From CAZDBA01 sp964503615 (GTDB taxonomy: Bacteria > Planctomycetota > Planctomycetia > Pirellulales > Pirellulaceae), in contig CAZDBA010000001.1 in NCBI GenBank assembly GCA_964503615.1, positions 1 to 64,000 on the forward strand: a DNA stretch of 64,000 nucleotides, given 5' to 3'. Under the pieces are notes generated by a model that saw nothing but the letters and a program-made list of their open reading frames with translations, was not told the origin of the DNA and did not search any database. Below, piece by piece: positions 27,831 to 36,800 of this stretch. The translations under genes were made by a program, and so were the position numbers. The stretch's first letter is position 1. The number at the start of each line of letters is the position of its first letter.

Positions 27831-28062
27831 AATAAAGTTGGCTCTGTTATCAGTTCGAGCCAACCGTCATCAATTCGACGCGTTCCATTCCGGTTCGATT
27901 CCGGTTGCCAGCATGTAATTCTTTCAATTCTTCAACTGCCTCAGTGCTTCCACGTTTGTTTTAGGCCGTTTGATCAAGTTTGTTTATCAATCCAGTATTT
28001 GGGCACACCGGTTGCTTTAGGTCTAAAACCCACAGCGACCAACGATCTAAGGAAGGATCAGG

Positions 28063-28974
28063 ATGAACTCAAACTCAAAAGACAGCCTTCGCGCCGCAAC
28101 CCGCACCTTGCATTCTTCAAAATGGATGTTGCTCGTCGTGCAGCTGATCGTCGTGATCGCGATTGGGTCGATCGAGGGGACGGCTTCGGCACAAGGCAAG
28201 TTGAGCCGCGTTAGAAAAGCAGTGCGAAAGGTGGAAGAGCCTAAAGAGAAGAAAGCCAAACGAAAGAAGTCGTCCAGAAGCAAGCCTGGAGAATCTCGCA
28301 GACGGTCGGGCTCTGGAATCAATCTTGGGTTTTTGTTCGCTAGCTCTCCACGTCCTTCCTCTCAGGTATATGTGCAGGAAGTCCATCACATTTACGAACC
28401 TGTGGTAGAGCCTATTCCGATCAATGCGATTTCAGAGCAGGTTGTTGATCAGGATCCGGGCTTGGGTGGCGAGTTCTTTTCGGATCCGTTTAGGACCAGT
28501 GTGTTGCGTTCTACGATCTGGTACGGAGCAGGCGTCGACGATATTTCACAAGGTGGCTTTGATCTGTTACTCCAAGTCCCCGGCAGCCTTGGCCTGGAGG
28601 GTTCGATTCGCAATGTTCGTGAACGGGGTTTTTCAGATCATATCTGGTTGGGCGATTTGAATCTTGTCTTTGAACCAATCAACACAAACCGTGTTCGGAT
28701 CCGGGCTGGCGTGGGTTTGAACTTCCTGAGCGATTTCTATGGTGGTGAGACCGGATTGAATCTAACCGTTGGGTTTGATTCGAGACTGACATCCCGTTTG
28801 ATCATGGCGGGAGAGTTCGATTATGGAAACCTCGGCGCCAGCGATTACACGCATGGCCAAATTAGCTTGGGATATCGCCTCCAGCGAAGCGAATTGGTTG
28901 TCGGCTATGATCATATCGACTTGGGCGGAGTTGATTTGCAAAGCCCCTTTATTGGTCTACGATTTCGATACTAA
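28063..28974 (+). CDS. Probable outer-membrane beta-barrel protein
   Basis: 303 residues. AAGGA precedes the ATG. A long N-region (about 1-22), a hydrophobic helix (22-38) and an alanine-containing cleavage site (TASAQG) form a signal peptide. A strongly basic linker (about 45-85, Lys/Arg/Ser) follows. From about 120 on, the sequence alternates hydrophobic and polar residues with glycine (GLNLTVGFDS, LIMAGEFDYGNLG, GQISLGYRL) and ends in RFRY, a terminal aromatic as in outer-membrane barrels. No enzyme motif is seen. The 3' end of the gene is repeated after the N-run at 28988, an assembly feature rather than biology. Confidence 0.7.
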   Translation: MNSNSKDSLRAATRTLHSSKWMLLVVQLIVVIAIGSIEGTASAQGKLSRVRKAVRKVEEPKEKKAKRKKSSRSKPGESRRRSGSGINLGFLFASSPRPSSQVYVQEVHHIYEPVVEPIPINAISEQVVDQDPGLGGEFFSDPFRTSVLRSTIWYGAGVDDISQGGFDLLLQVPGSLGLEGSIRNVRERGFSDHIWLGDLNLVFEPINTNRVRIRAGVGLNFLSDFYGGETGLNLTVGFDSRLTSRLIMAGEFDYGNLGASDYTHGQISLGYRLQRSELVVGYDHIDLGGVDLQSPFIGLRFRY

Positions 28975-29142
28975 AGGAGCTTGTTTCNNNNNNNNNNNNN
29001 NNNNNNNNNNNNNNNNNNNNNNNNNNNNNNNNNNNNNNNNNNNNNNNNNNNNNNNNNNNNNNNNNNNNNNNNNNNNNNNNNNNNNNNGATTTGCAAAGCC
29101 CCTTTATTGGTCTACGATTTCGATACTAAAGGAGCTTGTTTC
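28933..29142. other. Assembly gap 1 with duplicated 55-base flanks
   Basis: 100 N at 28988-29087. The 55 bases before the gap (28933-28987) are identical to the 55 bases after it (29088-29142), including the last codons and stop of the upstream gene. Two contigs sharing a 55-base end were probably placed side by side instead of merged. Confidence 0.9.
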
Positions 29143-29159
29143 GAGCTTGTTTCCAATTC

Positions 29160-29612
29160 TTACTGTTGGCCTTGGAGTGTGATGACCAATCGTCGAGCTC
29201 CGCCGTGGTTACGGTGCTCGCAGAGATAGATTCCTTGCCAGGTTCCCAAGGTCAAACGGCCAGATGAAATGGGAATGACTACGCTTGCTCCGAATAGAGA
29301 TGATTTGACATGAGCAGGCATATCGTCGGGGCCTTCGCAGGTATGGATAAATGGAGATGATTCTGGGCAGAGCTGGTTGGCTGCAGTCTCCATATCGACG
29401 CGAACATCGGGATCGGCGTTCTCGTTGAGGGTCAAACTGGCCGAGGTGTGCTGGATAAAAACCGTCATCAGACCGATCTGGTAGTCCTCCAGATCAGCGC
29501 AATGCTGAACGATCTCACCGGTTATGAGGTGGAAGCCGCGTGTGCGTGGTTCCAGTGTTACGGAGTATTGATGCCATCCTGTCGAGTGAGTGGGCGAGTT
29601 AGTTTTATCCAT
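29160..29612 (-). CDS. YjbQ/UPF0047-family protein
   Basis: 150 residues from the ATG at 29612, which has AAAAGGA 8 bases upstream; an in-frame GTG at 29630 is less likely. The family pattern is complete: GFHLITGEIV, then VFIQHTSASLTLNENADPDVR, then the middle HTCEGPDDMPAHVKSSL, then the end IPISSGRLTLGTWQGIYLCEHR. The conserved His and Glu residues that bind a metal in this fold are retained. YjbQ proteins are small trimeric enzymes with reported weak thiamin-phosphate-synthase activity; the natural role is not settled. It is a single gene next to assembly gap 1. Confidence 0.92.
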   Translation of the reverse strand: MDKTNSPTHSTGWHQYSVTLEPRTRGFHLITGEIVQHCADLEDYQIGLMTVFIQHTSASLTLNENADPDVRVDMETAANQLCPESSPFIHTCEGPDDMPAHVKSSLFGASVVIPISSGRLTLGTWQGIYLCEHRNHGGARRLVITLQGQQ

Positions 29613-29799
29613 TGCGGTATTCCTTTTCACCCATTGAAAAACGGGGTGAGATCGTTTTGTTTTCAGACGAAGGCCGTAATCGGCGTTTAAGGGTACGGAG
29701 TGCCACCGTGGCTTGAGATGCGTGGGACACTCAACGTTGCTTACCTAATCGTATCGTTAGAAATTAGTTACCAAAAGCCGTGAAAACCGTACAAAAATC

Positions 29800-29828
29800 T
29801 TGACTTGGGCGTTTCCTCGTGAATAATA
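29800..29828 (+). promoter_or_regulatory. Candidate sigma-70 promoter
   Basis: TTGACT (29800-29805) and AATAAT (29822-29827) are separated by 16 bases; five of six bases match the consensus in each box. Transcription would start near 29835, about 130 bases before the small gene at 29966. Confidence 0.55.
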
Positions 29829-29863
29829 CCCGCGATCACATGAAGTGACTGGTTATGAACTCG

Positions 29864-29890
29864 GCAAGCTGCGAGACGGCTTGCTTTTTT
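29864..29890 (+). terminator. Terminator-like hairpin inside the leader of the small gene
   Basis: Stem GCAAGC / GCTTGC (29864-29869 and 29879-29884) with a 9-base loop, directly followed by six T residues. It lies between the promoter candidate at 29800 and the CDS at 29966, so it could end a short RNA of about 55 bases or act as an attenuator. The stem has only 6 pairs, so strength is moderate. Confidence 0.5.
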
Positions 29891-29965
29891 CTTTACCACA
29901 TTGTTCCTTTGCGGGATTTGGACACGGATGTTGGGCCGCAACAAAATACTACTTTAGGTATATAG

Positions 29966-30223
29966 ATGACCCAGCCAGAAAAGAAGAAAATAGAAAAGCC
30001 CAAGTTTGTCACAAACGTATTTGAGGCGATTCTTAAGTACGGCCATGACGAAGATTTCGTGCCGTTGGTTGACGAAAAATTCGTCCCTACAGATGCTCCT
30101 GCAGGTAGCGAAGCCAAAATTGCCGCTCTTCGTGACCGAGTTAAGCTTGGCCAACCGCTGTGGCATGGTGAAGACCGAGCTGATTACTCAGGTTTGACCG
30201 GAGCTGTTCGCCCTCGCGAATAA
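29966..30223 (+). CDS. Small acidic/basic protein of unknown function
   Basis: 85 residues. TTAGG lies 7 bases before the ATG. The sequence begins with a basic segment (MTQPEKKKIEKPKF), continues VTNVFEAILKYGHDEDFVPLVDEKFVP, and ends GQPLWHGEDRADYSGLTGAVRPRE. No signal or membrane helix is present, so it is probably cytosolic. I do not recognise a family with a known function, but codon use, a ribosome site, an upstream promoter candidate and a strong terminator right after the stop make it a convincing gene. Its leader holds an extra terminator-like hairpin, which suggests regulated expression. Confidence 0.75.
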   Translation: MTQPEKKKIEKPKFVTNVFEAILKYGHDEDFVPLVDEKFVPTDAPAGSEAKIAALRDRVKLGQPLWHGEDRADYSGLTGAVRPRE

Positions 30224-30269
30224 TTTATTGGATCGTGTTTGAAACACGATACCAAACGATCACCAAAAT

Positions 30270-30297
30270 AGGCGTTTCGAATGAAGCGCCTTTTTTT
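30270..30297 (+). terminator. Intrinsic terminator of the small gene
   Basis: Nine-pair stem AGGCGTTTC / GAAGCGCCT (one G-T pair) around a 4-base loop, followed by seven T residues. It starts 47 bases after the stop codon at 30223. Confidence 0.88.
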
Positions 30298-30338
30298 GTG
30301 CGCGTTACTCCAAACGACCAACTACGCGCAAGCGTTGT

Positions 30339-30385
30339 CAATGGAAACCCGACGCGTTAGCGAGGAACGCGTCGGGTTTCCATTG
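30339..30385. repeat. Perfect 19-base palindrome, member of the REP-like family
   Basis: Arms 30339-30357 and 30367-30385 are exact reverse complements, separated by 9 bases. The core (GACGCGTTAGCGAGGA and its complement) is the same sequence found at 12788-12820 and 52268-52300. Here both arms are intact, giving a very stable hairpin between two terminators. Confidence 0.75.
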
Positions 30386-30400
30386 CGCTGCATCACATAA

Positions 30401-30610
30401 AAAAGGCCACGACATCAGTCGTGGCCTTTGGTTTTCGAACTCGATAGAACGGTGTNNNNNNNNNNNNNNNNNNNNNNNNNNNNNNNNNNNNNNNNNNNNN
30501 NNNNNNNNNNNNNNNNNNNNNNNNNNNNNNNNNNNNNNNNNNNNNNNNNNNNNNNAAAAGGCCACGACATCAGTCGTGGCCTTTGGTTTTCGAACTCGAT
30601 AGAACGGTGT
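30401..30610. other. Assembly gap 2 with duplicated 55-base flanks, each carrying a terminator
   Basis: 100 N at 30456-30555. The 55 bases before (30401-30455) and after (30556-30610) are identical. Each copy includes the hairpin AAAGGCCACGAC / GTCGTGGCCTTT, so the terminator is likely single in the real genome. Confidence 0.9.
30557..30582 (-). terminator. Terminator of the metallopeptidase gene (second copy at 30402-30427)
   Basis: A 12-base stem with loop of 2-4 bases; the minus strand continues into a T-rich tract. It lies just after the stop of the minus-strand gene at 30616. The same hairpin before the gap is probably the same locus counted twice. Confidence 0.75.
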
Positions 30611-30615
30611 GTTGT

Positions 30616-33465
30616 TTAGTTGTTGATCACAACACCTTCGATCCAGCGTTGGACTCGAGCGTGGGAGTCGACCAAGTGGGCTTTGGTGTAAGCGTCCAGA
30701 TTTTTTCGCTCCGAAGCTTTTTCCAGTTTTTCGGCCAACTCTTTCAGAGTCATCGCTGCCAGATTCGAAATCGGCTTCATCGCAGCTGTTCGACTTTGCG
30801 TTGTGTTCGCCAAATCGAACAGACGTTCGAGGTATTCGGTTTGCAAATCACGACGAAGGCTGGAAATTGCCGGCTTTCGCTCTGAGAACTTGCCGCCCAT
30901 TTTCGAATCCAACTCGTCCCAAATCGCTTCCGTCAACGTTGTCATCATCTCGTTGAGCGTGAATGCCTCCTCATCAGCCGGCACACGAAATTCGTTATCG
31001 TAGACGCGACGCAATGTGGTTGGGTTCATCAGCTGCGAAAGGGTCGACGCTTGCAGGCCGATAATCTGATCGTGGACAGGCCACGCCGCTTCGCCACTGG
31101 AACCAAACGAGAACCCCCAACTGTCTTTGGTCATGTGGGCCAACAGTTCAGGATTCAATCCGTATACATCGTCCGCAAACGTATTTTCGACGACAAAGTT
31201 AAACGCTGCTCGCTGAGTTTCGGCATCGACGACTTCGATCGGCTTGCGGTTTTCCGGGTCACCTTTCTTGTCACGATTGACAAAAGTTCCACCGACCCAG
31301 TTCGTCATCATCGAGGTCGCACGCGTCTGCAAATTGAGTGTCAAAAGATAGCCCTGTCGCGCCTTGTTCCAACTGTCACCGTCCTCGACAAAATCTTCCA
31401 GGATTCGTTCGCGGTGGTGGTTGGCAAGTGCTACTTGGCTTTTCGCGTAATCCAATGGGTTCTTGCTAAAGTCGTAACGTCTTGCCAGTGGGTCAGGACC
31501 GATTGTGTCTTCGTCGGAGCCGAATGCCAATTCTGGCTCTGCAACTCGCGACAAAATCTTCGGCAGCTTCTTCTCATCAAACGTGTAACCATATTCGATC
31601 GCCCACATGTCATACGGACCGACACCGATCATGGCGTAGTCGCCTTGTATGTCACTGCCGTTTTCAAAGCTAAAGTTGATCGGGTTGTAATCCATGACCG
31701 AACCGCAAAAAGGCTTTTTGCCTTTGATCTCTTCGCTGTTCATTTCAGCCAAGGTGTAGATCGCAGAAGCTTTAAAGTTGTGACGCAAACCGAGCGTGTG
31801 ACCAACTTCATGACAGACTAGATCGGCTAAGAGTGGACCGATGAACGATTCAGGCATCCCGTCCAGCAATTGCTCTTTGGGTTCTGCGTCCTCATCTTCA
31901 TCCTTGTCCTCGTCGTCTTCCGAGTCCTCATCGTCATCGTCATCATCGGCGTTCTTGTTTCGCATCAGCGTAATCGCCATTCGCATCATCGCGATATCGA
32001 ATTCGCGACCTTCGGCGGCCAGGCAAGCGTTCTCCAGCCCATTCGTTACGCCACCGACAGCGCTGTAAGAGCTGTTGATCGAGCCTGTAGACGATTGAGC
32101 GCCAGGATGACCGGCAAACGGCTGTTGGGCTTGATGTTGAAGTGATTGCAAAATGAAATCCCGTTGCGAAGGTGCTGCCAATCGCAATCTTGGATCCCAA
32201 TTGGGGTGTTCGGCAAACCAGGACAAAGTTTCAGGGGTCATTCCCTGAGTCATGATCTTGGGCATGACTTTTTCAAACTGACTTTCGAATGCACGAATCC
32301 AACCGTCGGTCAGCACGATGTCCGCGTCCAGGATTTCACCGGTCAGCGGATTTACTCGGCTGGGGCCGATCGCGGTGCTGACGTCGTTGTTCAACCAACG
32401 AATAAAATTGTATTGAACGTCTTCAGGATCGAGGTCCATATACTGATTGGTCTCTTTATCCTGTTGTCGAACAACGATCGCTTTGTCGATTCCGATTTGC
32501 TCGAACGCTTTGTTCCAGTACAGCACACCATCGCTTACCCATCGCCGGTAACGAACGGGAGTCGTGTGTTCGAGGTAGAACACGATCTGTTTTTTGGGTG
32601 GGCTAAGACGCAGTTTGGGATCGCGTTTTTCGATGTTCCACCGGTTGATGTAGCGAACGGCTGTCCCGTTGCCATCGTATTTTCCATAGTCATCGTAATC
32701 GGTGGTGAAATACCCGACTCGCTGGTCTGCCACTCGCGGCTTGTAGCCCTTGGTGCCTTCGCTTTTGCTGATCGAGTAATGTAGGTTGATCAGTTCGCCG
32801 TCGAAATTCATCGCCTCGAAGCCGATTTCAATATTCTTGGTAAAGACTTTGGCGTCTTCGATCTTGGTCAAGTAGGGCTTGGTGATCTGAATCCGCTTGG
32901 AATCTCCCATTAGGCGACCAGGGAAAAAGGTACTTGCGTTTTTGACAAGCAGATCATCCAAGTCGATAACGGGACCGCCACGAGGAACCATTGTGAGGAT
33001 GGGCGTGTCCAGCAATACGGTATCTTTAAAGATCCTTTTGATGGACGCCTTTGATTCAGGATCGGAACCGCGAATAGAAATGTCTTTGCGAATCAAAGCC
33101 AAACGCTTGCCGTACTTTTTCCAGTAGACGTAGTGGTCGTCTGTTTGCAAGCCCGCAAAGATCGTTCCTCCGGCAACGGTGGTTGCGATAAACTGTCGAT
33201 GGGAATCGGACCCAAAATCGCGAGGCAACATTGCCAACATTTGGCCGTCGGATTCTTTTTTCCAGACTCGCATGAACGGTTTGGCGTCCTCTGTGGCTGG
33301 GGTAAAGCTGACCTCTTCAAAGCCCTCGGTCACTTTCGAAAGTGGCGGAAACTCGGGCTTTTCCTTTTTCTTCTCTTCTTCTTTTTCCTGTGCATTGGCG
33401 ACAATGCCGCTCACGCTAAAAATGGCCAAGGCGGCAAATGCCAAAGCTCGATTGAAGAATTGCAT
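30616..33465 (-). CDS. Secreted zinc-dependent metallopeptidase (DUF5117/DUF4953 type)
   Basis: 949 residues. A signal peptide (about 5-25, ending ANAQ) is followed by a charged Lys/Glu linker. The metzincin-type zinc site HEVGHTLGLRH starts at H552, with ligands H552, H556 and H562 and catalytic E553; a Met-turn-like segment SVMDYNPINF follows. Upstream domains with EHTTPVRYRRWVSDGVLYWNKAFEQIG match the large zinc-dependent peptidases of Bacteroidetes and planctomycetes. Just before the zinc site is a run of about 26 Asp/Glu residues (near 505-530), an odd acidic insertion. The protein is probably periplasmic or secreted and degrades peptides. The gene stands alone, with a terminator at its 3' end. 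Confidence 0.88.
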   Translation of the reverse strand: MQFFNRALAFAALAIFSVSGIVANAQEKEEEKKKEKPEFPPLSKVTEGFEEVSFTPATEDAKPFMRVWKKESDGQMLAMLPRDFGSDSHRQFIATTVAGGTIFAGLQTDDHYVYWKKYGKRLALIRKDISIRGSDPESKASIKRIFKDTVLLDTPILTMVPRGGPVIDLDDLLVKNASTFFPGRLMGDSKRIQITKPYLTKIEDAKVFTKNIEIGFEAMNFDGELINLHYSISKSEGTKGYKPRVADQRVGYFTTDYDDYGKYDGNGTAVRYINRWNIEKRDPKLRLSPPKKQIVFYLEHTTPVRYRRWVSDGVLYWNKAFEQIGIDKAIVVRQQDKETNQYMDLDPEDVQYNFIRWLNNDVSTAIGPSRVNPLTGEILDADIVLTDGWIRAFESQFEKVMPKIMTQGMTPETLSWFAEHPNWDPRLRLAAPSQRDFILQSLQHQAQQPFAGHPGAQSSTGSINSSYSAVGGVTNGLENACLAAEGREFDIAMMRMAITLMRNKNADDDDDDEDSEDDEDKDEDEDAEPKEQLLDGMPESFIGPLLADLVCHEVGHTLGLRHNFKASAIYTLAEMNSEEIKGKKPFCGSVMDYNPINFSFENGSDIQGDYAMIGVGPYDMWAIEYGYTFDEKKLPKILSRVAEPELAFGSDEDTIGPDPLARRYDFSKNPLDYAKSQVALANHHRERILEDFVEDGDSWNKARQGYLLTLNLQTRATSMMTNWVGGTFVNRDKKGDPENRKPIEVVDAETQRAAFNFVVENTFADDVYGLNPELLAHMTKDSWGFSFGSSGEAAWPVHDQIIGLQASTLSQLMNPTTLRRVYDNEFRVPADEEAFTLNEMMTTLTEAIWDELDSKMGGKFSERKPAISSLRRDLQTEYLERLFDLANTTQSRTAAMKPISNLAAMTLKELAEKLEKASERKNLDAYTKAHLVDSHARVQRWIEGVVINN

Positions 33466-33895
33466 CGGGTTACTCCTGTTGATTTGTCAACTTTGCGTTT
33501 TACTATTCTTTGAGGTCTACTAACGACGTATGACTTTGAAGCCGTCGATCGAACACTTGATTAAACTGAGTTTCTGATTGAAAGTTCTCAATTTGGAACG
33601 TCTAGTTTAAATGGAATTCTGTTTTGTAATGGACCGCACGGCCTGTTTGGGCCGAATTTTTTCGGGATTCTGGTGATGGATGAATCTTGGGAAATGTAAC
33701 AAAGGTGGAGAATTGTTAAGATCTTATCCGTCAAGCGATACTGATTTTTCGTTTGACCGCTAAAACTGTTATATTGGTACCTATGACAGGGCGAATTTCG
33801 AAGTGTTATATGGTTTCGGTCGGCTTCATGCTTGATTGTCGCTGGAGAAGAGACAAACGGTTCGAGACCGATTCTCGCTTGGAAAGGAAATGACA
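33466..33895. other. Divergent intergenic region
   Basis: 430 bases between the metallopeptidase (minus) and the second MoxR set (plus). No gene is seen. A TTG at 33836 is in frame with the downstream vWA gene, but the ATG at 33896 has the better ribosome site. The region is AT-rich near 33700-33790 and probably carries both promoters; I cannot define boxes with confidence. Confidence 0.4.
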
Positions 33896-36800
33896 ATGTT
33901 GGGGGTCACACGTTCAATTACCGACATTGGGTCTTCGATTTCGTTCGAGCGTCCCTGGTTTCTCTTACTGCTGCTATTGTTGCCACTGATTTGGTATCTC
34001 AGTTTCAGGTCACTGGCTGGACTTGGAAAATGGCGGCGTCTGTTCGCATTGGTTTTACGCAGTGCGGTTTTGACTGTGTTGGCGTTGGCGTTGGCAAAAG
34101 CTCAATGGCTTGAAACGAACGATGGCGTCTGTGTCATTTACGTTTTGGATCAATCGGAAAGTATCCCGCAAGAAAAACGGGACTTGATGATTCGATACGC
34201 GGTCAAAAGTGTAGAGAAACATCGTGTGCGGGAGAAAGATCAGGCTGGGGTCGTGATCTTTGGTGGTGATGCCAAAATAGAATCACCGCCTCACGACGGT
34301 CCGTTGCCCAACATCGACCGCTTGGAATCTGATTTTGATCTGCAAACTCAATCGACCAGTCTCGAAGCAGCTATCAAACTGGCCAAGGCCTCGTTTCCTG
34401 AGGGGGTGGCTCAACGAGTCGTATTGATCTCCGATGGAAACGAAAACCTTGGAGACGTGCGAACGATTGCTCAAGCGATGGCCGACGAAGGCACAGGCTT
34501 TGATGTTGTTCCCGTCGAGTTGTTGGCAGAAAGCGAAGTCTCCGTTGATAAAGTCGTTGTGCCGGTTGACGTTCGCAAAGGGCAGGAGTTCGAGGCTCGG
34601 ATCGTTTTGACCAACGATGCGAAGCCATCTGAAATCAATCCGACCGGCGAAGTCAAAGGGACGTTGCGGATCATGCAACGCAACATGCATCGAACTCAGT
34701 TACTGGACGAAGTCGATGGGTTGGTTCTGAAACCTGGGAAGAACGTAATCCCTTTCGAGCATAAAATCGACGAGTCTTCGGTGTACAACATCGATGCGAT
34801 CTTTACACCGGACGATCCTACTCAGGACTTGATCGAGAAAAACAATACGGCGTCGGCGTTTACACATGTCCGAGGCAAAGGCCGCGTCCTGTTGATCCAG
34901 GACGGTAACTTTCCGGGAGAGTTTTCCCATCTGATCGAAAGTTTGCAACAGGGCAATCTCGAAGTCGACTTAATGAATTCGACCGAACTTTTTACCACTG
35001 CCGCCGAGTTGATGCAGTATGACACGATCGTGCTGGCCAATGTCCCCAGAGCAACAGGCGAAACCGTTGAATCGACCGAGTCGTTCAGTGACGCGCAGGT
35101 TCGGATGATGGTTCGCAACTGTGAAGAACTTGGGTGCGGGATCGTGATGATCGGCGGTGATCGGTCGTTTGGGGCAGGGGGGTGGTCCAACTCCGATCTT
35201 GAAAAAGCGATGCCTGTCGACTTCCAGATCAAAAACGAAAAAATCAGTGCCGTGGGAGCGCTGGCATTAATGATGCACGCTTGCGAAATGCCAGACGGAA
35301 ATTACTGGCAGTCGGTTGTGGCTAAAAACGCGATCGAGGTACTGGGGCCGTTGGACTATTGCGGAGTGATTGAATGGTCCAATCAAGGCGGGCCCAAGTG
35401 GCTTTGGAAATTTAAAGATCCCAACGACGGGCAAACCAAAGGTGTCGCGCCCGTTTTCAACAACCGCAAAAAAATGATGGCGATGGTCAACCGAATGGCA
35501 ATGGGTGACATGCCAGACTTTAACCAACCCATGCAGTTAATGTTGAAGGGGCTGTTGAATAGCAAGGCTTCCGTGAAACATGCGATTATCATCAGTGACG
35601 GTGATCCAACGCCCCCGACGGCTGCTTTGCTGCAAAAGTTTATTGATAACAAAATTAAAATATCGACCTGCACCATTGGTTCTCACCGACAACAGAATCC
35701 GATGGCGGACATTGCCAAAAAGACAGGTGGCCATCACTATCCGATTAGAAATCCGACAGCGTTGCCCAAGATCTATCAGCGCGAAGCTCGTCGGGTCGCC
35801 AAGCCGGTGATCAAAGAGAACAAAGGTGGGATGGCGGCAATCGCGCAGTCGGTAGCAAGTAGCCACGAGATTACTCAGGGGATTAAGGCCGAGTCTTTAC
35901 CTGCTTACTACGGGTATGTGATGACGACGTTGAAAGACAACCCGCTGGTTGAACAGATTCTCGTTTCGAACGATCCTCCCGATCACCCTCAGAATTCGAC
36001 CTTGTTGGCCAGCTGGCAGTATGGTGTTGGTCGTACCGTTACTTTCTCCAGTGACGCGGGGCATCAGTGGCTTGGCGATTGGTATAGCAGCGAGTACTAC
36101 GACAAACTATTTACGCAAATGATTCGGTACTCGATGCGTCCGATTTCCAAGAACGGAAATTTCTCAGTCAACACAGAGATCCGGGACAACGTGGCGAGAG
36201 TCGTGGTCACCGCACTGGATGACGACGATGAGTTTTTGGACTTTTTGGACATGTCCGCGCGAGGCTTTGATCCAGAACTCAACGGATTTGACTTGTCGTT
36301 TTCTCAAGTCGCGCCGGGGCGTTACGTTGCCGAGTTCGATACTGATAAAGCTGGAAACTATTTGTTTTCCGTGTTTCCCGATGAAGGGTACCAACGCTTA
36401 ACGGCCGGAATCAATGTGCCTTATTCGTCGGAATACTCCGATCGAGAAGCCAACATGGCTTTGCTGGAGTCGCTTTGTTCACTTACGCCAGAAGGCGGTG
36501 AAGCCGGGGAACTGATTCCTGAAAGTCTACTAGGTGGCATCAACGACATGTTGGGGGTAGACACTTTTCGACAGACCTTGCCAAAAGCGTTTTCGATCAA
36601 CGCGATGTGGCCTTATTTGATGTTGCTTGCTGGTTGGGTGTTCTTTTTCGATGTTTTAGTTCGTCGTGTTGCGCTCCATTTCGGTTGGATTAAAACGGCT
36701 TGGAATAAATGTTTGAGCATTTTTGGGCGAGCTGAAGAAGAGGTGGCGCCGAACCCTATGTCTCGTTTGCAACAAAGAAAAGCAGAGATCGACCGCAAGT

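Noticed and set aside
30402..30582. Two terminators in tandem after the metallopeptidase
   Set aside because: Both copies lie in the identical 55-base flanks of an assembly gap, so the doubling is most likely artificial.
31051..31821. A 256-residue plus-strand ORF inside the metallopeptidase gene
   Set aside because: Antisense shadow; the opposite strand carries the zinc-peptidase motif.
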